Source of the DNA: Hyphomonas sp. CY54-11-8
Lineage (GTDB): Bacteria > Pseudomonadota > Alphaproteobacteria > Caulobacterales > Hyphomonadaceae
Length of the DNA: 64,000 nucleotides
Assembly (NCBI RefSeq): GCF_000682735.1
Contig: NZ_AWFD01000023.1
Span: 124,001-188,000 of the forward strand
Direction: 5' to 3'
A program made the position numbers and the translations under genes. The notes beneath the pieces were generated by a model that was given only the letters and a program-made list of their open reading frames with translations, was not told the DNA's origin and did no database searches. Positions 60,985-64,000 of the stretch are shown here, in pieces. Numbering within the stretch: the first letter of the stretch is position 1; each line of letters opens with the position of its first letter.

Positions 60985-63132
60985 TTACTCGCCTCCATCC
61001 TCCGCTGCGGTCGCCGCATGCGCCTGAGCGAGCACATAGGCGCGGATCGCCTCGACATCGTCTTCGCTCAGATACTCCGCAAAGGAGACCATACCGTTTG
61101 CCGAATAGTGCCCTTCCAGCACGATGCCTTTCCAGGCTTCAGGGTCAGCCGAGATGGCCGACCAGCGCAAGTCCGGCAGCACACCGGAGCTGACGGCCAG
61201 CGGGCCGTGGCAGACAGCACAGTTGCGGGAGAAGTCGACGACGCCTTCCGCCAGCTGAGCATCTGTTCCGAACGGTTCGGCTTTCGGCGTGCGGTCAATC
61301 GGCGTGAGGTCTGCATCTGCAATCTCACCGGTACCACCCAGTTTGAAGGTCACCACTTTGCCAACGGTCGACGGCACCTTGTCGTCATAGGCGAAGCCTG
61401 CAGCCAAGGCGAACGCACTGCCCCAGCCCGTTGCGATGGTCACATACTGTTCGCCATCGATCATGTAGGTGCCCGGCCCGGCGCCAGCGCCGGACTTCAC
61501 ATTGTAGTCCCACAGCACGTCTCCGGTGGCAGCATCATAAGCAACGAAGTGGCCGTTCAGCTTGCCCTGGAAGACCAGACCGCCAGCCGTCGACAGCACG
61601 CCGCCATTCCAGGCATTGTCATGCTCCACGGTCCAGCGCGGCGCGCGGGCCACGGGATCCCAGGCGATGAGGCGGCCCTTCAGGGTCGAACGCAGGAACT
61701 TGGCCACTTCCGGCGGCGCGATCGGCGGCACGCCGGCGGCGAAGTCCGCACCTGTATTCCACGCAGTGTCCTTGGAGAAGAAAAGCGGGTCTTCCGCATA
61801 GGCCTGCGGAATTTCCTGCGCCGGAATGTAGGCCAGCGCCAGGTCCGGATTATAGGCCATCGGATGCCAGTTGTGCGCGCCCAGCGGGCCCGGCAGCTGC
61901 TGGTAGGGCTCTTTGCCATAACGTGCCGCAGCGATCTCGATCGGGCGGCCGTTCTCATCGAGACCCGTCGCCCAGTTCATCGGACCGAAGGCATCGCCAG
62001 AGATGAACTCGCCGGTCGCGGCATCGATCACATAGAAGAAGCCGTTCTTCGGGGCCTGCATCGCAACCCGGCGGCTGGCACCATCCGGTCCGAGCGGCAG
62101 GTCCGCCAGAATGATGGTCTGCGTGGCGGTGTAGTCCCAGTTGTCGCCAGGCGTCGTCTGGAAGTGCCACTTGTACTCGCCAGTATCCGCATCGACCGCG
62201 ACGATGGAAGACAGGAAGAGGTTGTCCCCGCCCGACGGGTCACGGAATGTCCGGTTCCACGGAGAGCCATTGCCGACACCGAAGATGATCTGGTCATTCA
62301 CTTCGTCATAGACGATCGAATCCCAGACGGTGCCGCCACCGCCATCGGTGACCCACGCGCCTTCGTCGCCCCAGGTCGCATTACCGACCTGCTCGAAGGC
62401 TGCATCAGATGCTTCACCGTCTGGCTGCTTTTGCGGGTTCGGCACTGTGTAGAAGCGCCAGATCTTGTCGCCGGTCTCTGCGTCGTAGGCGGAGATGTAT
62501 CCGCGCACGCCAAGTTCCGCGCCGCCATTTCCGATCAGCACCTTGCCGTTCACCACGCGCGGGGCGCCTGTAATCGTGTAGGGCTTGGACTGGTCTACGG
62601 TCACCTTTTCCCAGACGAGATCGCCCGTCTTCGCATCCAGCGCCTGAAGGCGGCCATCGATGACGCCGACATAGATCTTGCCGTCATAAACAGCGACGCC
62701 GCGGTTCACGACGTCACAGCAAGCGTTGACGCCAACCGCACGGTCGACATCCGGATCATGTTCCCAGAGCAGCTCGCCAGTCTTTGCGTCGAGCGCATAC
62801 ACGACGGACCAGGCAGAGGTGACGAACATCACGCCATCGACAACGATCGGCGTGACTTCCACGCCCCGGTTGGTCGCGAGGTCGAACGTCCAGGCAACGC
62901 CGAGCTGGTCGACATTGTCCTTGTTGACCGCGTCCAACGAGGAGTGGCGCTGCTCATCATAGGTCCCGCCATAGGTGAGCCATTCTGCACCGGCCGAGGC
63001 CGTTTCGATGCGCGCCGTGTCGACGGCAGCAAATCCTTTTTCCTCCGGCGGAGGCGGGGTGTCCTTCGGCCCGCATGCGGCCAGCAGCGCCAGCGCTGAA
63101 CCAGCCAGTAGAATACGACTCCAAACAGCCAT
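60985..63132 (-). CDS. PQQ-dependent quinohaemoprotein dehydrogenase, lipoprotein
   Basis: 715 residues. Lipoprotein signal LLAAC (Cys20). PQQ beta-propeller with tryptophan-docking repeats (YALDAKTGELLWEHD, QALDAKTGDLVWEK, VAYDAATGDVLWDYN), the vicinal disulfide VNACCDVVNRG (Cys138-Cys139), and the catalytic block GDNWDYTATQ. The C-terminus is a cytochrome c domain with CAVCH (638-642). Oxidises alcohols in the periplasm and passes electrons to the respiratory chain. GGGGAGG precedes ATG 63132 by 9 nt. No PQQ synthesis genes in this window. Confidence 0.92.
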   Translation of the reverse strand: MAVWSRILLAGSALALLAACGPKDTPPPPEEKGFAAVDTARIETASAGAEWLTYGGTYDEQRHSSLDAVNKDNVDQLGVAWTFDLATNRGVEVTPIVVDGVMFVTSAWSVVYALDAKTGELLWEHDPDVDRAVGVNACCDVVNRGVAVYDGKIYVGVIDGRLQALDAKTGDLVWEKVTVDQSKPYTITGAPRVVNGKVLIGNGGAELGVRGYISAYDAETGDKIWRFYTVPNPQKQPDGEASDAAFEQVGNATWGDEGAWVTDGGGGTVWDSIVYDEVNDQIIFGVGNGSPWNRTFRDPSGGDNLFLSSIVAVDADTGEYKWHFQTTPGDNWDYTATQTIILADLPLGPDGASRRVAMQAPKNGFFYVIDAATGEFISGDAFGPMNWATGLDENGRPIEIAAARYGKEPYQQLPGPLGAHNWHPMAYNPDLALAYIPAQEIPQAYAEDPLFFSKDTAWNTGADFAAGVPPIAPPEVAKFLRSTLKGRLIAWDPVARAPRWTVEHDNAWNGGVLSTAGGLVFQGKLNGHFVAYDAATGDVLWDYNVKSGAGAGPGTYMIDGEQYVTIATGWGSAFALAAGFAYDDKVPSTVGKVVTFKLGGTGEIADADLTPIDRTPKAEPFGTDAQLAEGVVDFSRNCAVCHGPLAVSSGVLPDLRWSAISADPEAWKGIVLEGHYSANGMVSFAEYLSEDDVEAIRAYVLAQAHAATAAEDGGE

Positions 63133-63193
63133 GTCGGTGTTCCTCCCCTCGACATATTTCGCACGCGGTCTTCGAGCCGCTCTGTTGCAGGCA

Positions 63194-63221
63194 ATGCTAG
63201 TCCTTCGAATGCGTTTGTCGA
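63194..63221 (-). promoter_or_regulatory. Possible promoter of the PQQ dehydrogenase gene
   Basis: On the minus strand TCGACA, 16-bp spacer, TAGCAT, ending 62 bp before the start. Modest matches only. Confidence 0.3.
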
Positions 63222-63251
63222 GGCATAACCCGGCGGCACGCCGGGGCCGCT

Positions 63252-64000
63252 TCAGGCCGGAATTGCAGACGTGCTGCCGGTCCGGCTTGAGAGATCGGCC
63301 TGCGCAGCATCGATGGCCGCTTCGACGCGAACCCGCCAATCGGCCAGATTGGCCGCTTTTTCGGAACCTGCCGGGAAATTCACCGAACGGGACGCGCTGA
63401 CCACGCCGCCCTCAAGCCGGTTGCCGGTCCGCGTGAAGCCGGCCAGGGCTTCATCTGCGTCCGCGCCTTGCGCGCCATAGCCCGGCACCAGGAACAGAGA
63501 TGTCGGGGCAATCTTGCGGATGGCCCGTGCTTCGTCAGGTCCCGTCGCGCCGGTCACCATCATCAGGCCGGACCAGCCAGACTGGCCGAGCAGGCGCTCT
63601 GCAAGCGGGGCCAGCGCCTCACCGACGCGCGCGTAGAGCGGCGCGCCCTCAAGGTCGCGGGACTGAAAATCGGCCGAGCCGGGATTGGAAGTACGCACAA
63701 GCACGATCACGCCCTTCCCGTTCGCCTCGCCTTCGCGGACATAGGGTTCCAGCGTATCCAGCCCCATATAGGGGTTCACGGTCAGGGCGTCGGAATGAAA
63801 CGGCGCGTCCTTGCCGAGATAGGCGGCAGCGTAACCTTCCGCCGTCGAGCCGATGTCGCCGCGCTTTGCGTCCATCAGCACGATCAGGCCGGCCTCTTTT
63901 GCGGCGCGGGCAATGGTCTGCAGCGCTTTCATGCCTTCCGGGCCGTGACGTTCGAACAGGGCAACCTGCGGTTTGATACAGGCGACCCGGCCTTCACAAG
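63252..64000 (-). CDS. pyrF: Orotidine 5'-phosphate decarboxylase, 5' end missing
   Basis: The frame continues through the right edge (ACIKPQVALFERHGPEG), so the start lies outside. Type 2 (long) family: the catalytic LMDAKRGDIGSTAEGYAAAYLG, TVNPYMGLDTLEPYV, TSNPGSADFQ, VGATGPDEA-like VTGATGPDEARAIRKIAP and LVPGYGAQGAD. Decarboxylates OMP to UMP, the last pyrimidine step; pyrD is elsewhere in the window. Same strand as the PQQ gene, 119 bp before it. Confidence 0.94.
   Translation of the reverse strand, partial: CEGRVACIKPQVALFERHGPEGMKALQTIARAAKEAGLIVLMDAKRGDIGSTAEGYAAAYLGKDAPFHSDALTVNPYMGLDTLEPYVREGEANGKGVIVLVRTSNPGSADFQSRDLEGAPLYARVGEALAPLAERLLGQSGWSGLMMVTGATGPDEARAIRKIAPTSLFLVPGYGAQGADADEALAGFTRTGNRLEGGVVSASRSVNFPAGSEKAANLADWRVRVEAAIDAAQADLSSRTGSTSAIPA

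Noticed and set aside
60946..63099. 717-codon plus frame
   Set aside because: Antisense shadow of the PQQ dehydrogenase, rich in Arg and Ala without any fold.

Overview
The window is a gene-dense, GC-rich bacterial chromosome segment. Protein families and gene order point to an alphaproteobacterium, most likely of the Hyphomonadaceae/Caulobacterales type. The supporting signs are the rpmH-rnpA-yidC-engB cluster linked to argB and dapD, an arginine/lysine/pyrimidine housekeeping set, DUF1036, DUF4112 and DUF952 proteins, a PQQ-dependent haem dehydrogenase, a Rieske oxygenase and a bacterial sulfotransferase. The genus is an inference. No rRNA, CRISPR array, insertion sequence or prophage was seen. 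The only tRNA is tRNA-Ser(GGA).

Layout. 1-9.2 kb: 3' part of an HlyD-type membrane-fusion gene, tRNA-Ser, msrA, a membrane protein, gluQ overlapping an EamA exporter, a lipoprotein alkaline phosphatase, a small membrane protein divergent from an XRE regulator, and a zinc alcohol dehydrogenase. 9.3-21.1 kb: a LuxR-HTH/hydrolase fusion, a small lipoprotein with a hairpin leader, an SRPBCC protein, then a long minus-strand core block (dapD, HAD nucleotidase, DUF1036 protein, argB, engB, yidC, rnpA, rpmH) split by a plus-strand penicillin acylase. 21.3-38 kb: a serine hydrolase, an overlapping DUF547 / TVP38 / disulfide-reductase trio, an orphan histidine kinase coupled to an RluA-type synthase, GNAT and hrpB, a DAACS symporter, PAP2, MATE, pyrD, DUF952, DUF4112 and a long TolA-like coiled-coil envelope protein.

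38-47 kb is the most accessory-looking part. It holds argG, an AT-rich HNH endonuclease that looks acquired, a tail-anchored unknown, a 600-bp gene-free stretch with three perfect inverted repeats, a six-repeat cysteine protein, ruvCAB behind a LexA-like site, and a divergent pair of exported proteins around a good Fur-box candidate. 47-64 kb: DUF2269 with an SDR-DoxX fusion, a Rieske oxygenase, lepA, a MerR/methyltransferase pair sharing a classic 19-bp-spacer promoter, an ECF sigma / 4-TM / serine-hydrolase series, tsaD, a 37-residue membrane protein missed by length cut-offs, a TetR-YciI-GST detoxification unit, a sulfotransferase, a TerB-like protein, the PQQ dehydrogenase and pyrF, which runs off the right edge.

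Genes are packed with many 1-4 bp start/stop overlaps, implying translational coupling. Three convergent pairs share a CTAG tetranucleotide in which both stop codons overlap. No complete novel defence or biosynthetic system is evident. The best leads are the HNH island with its palindromic neighbour, the Fur-box locus, the ECF sigma trio, the LuxR-hydrolase fusion and the TolA-like protein.
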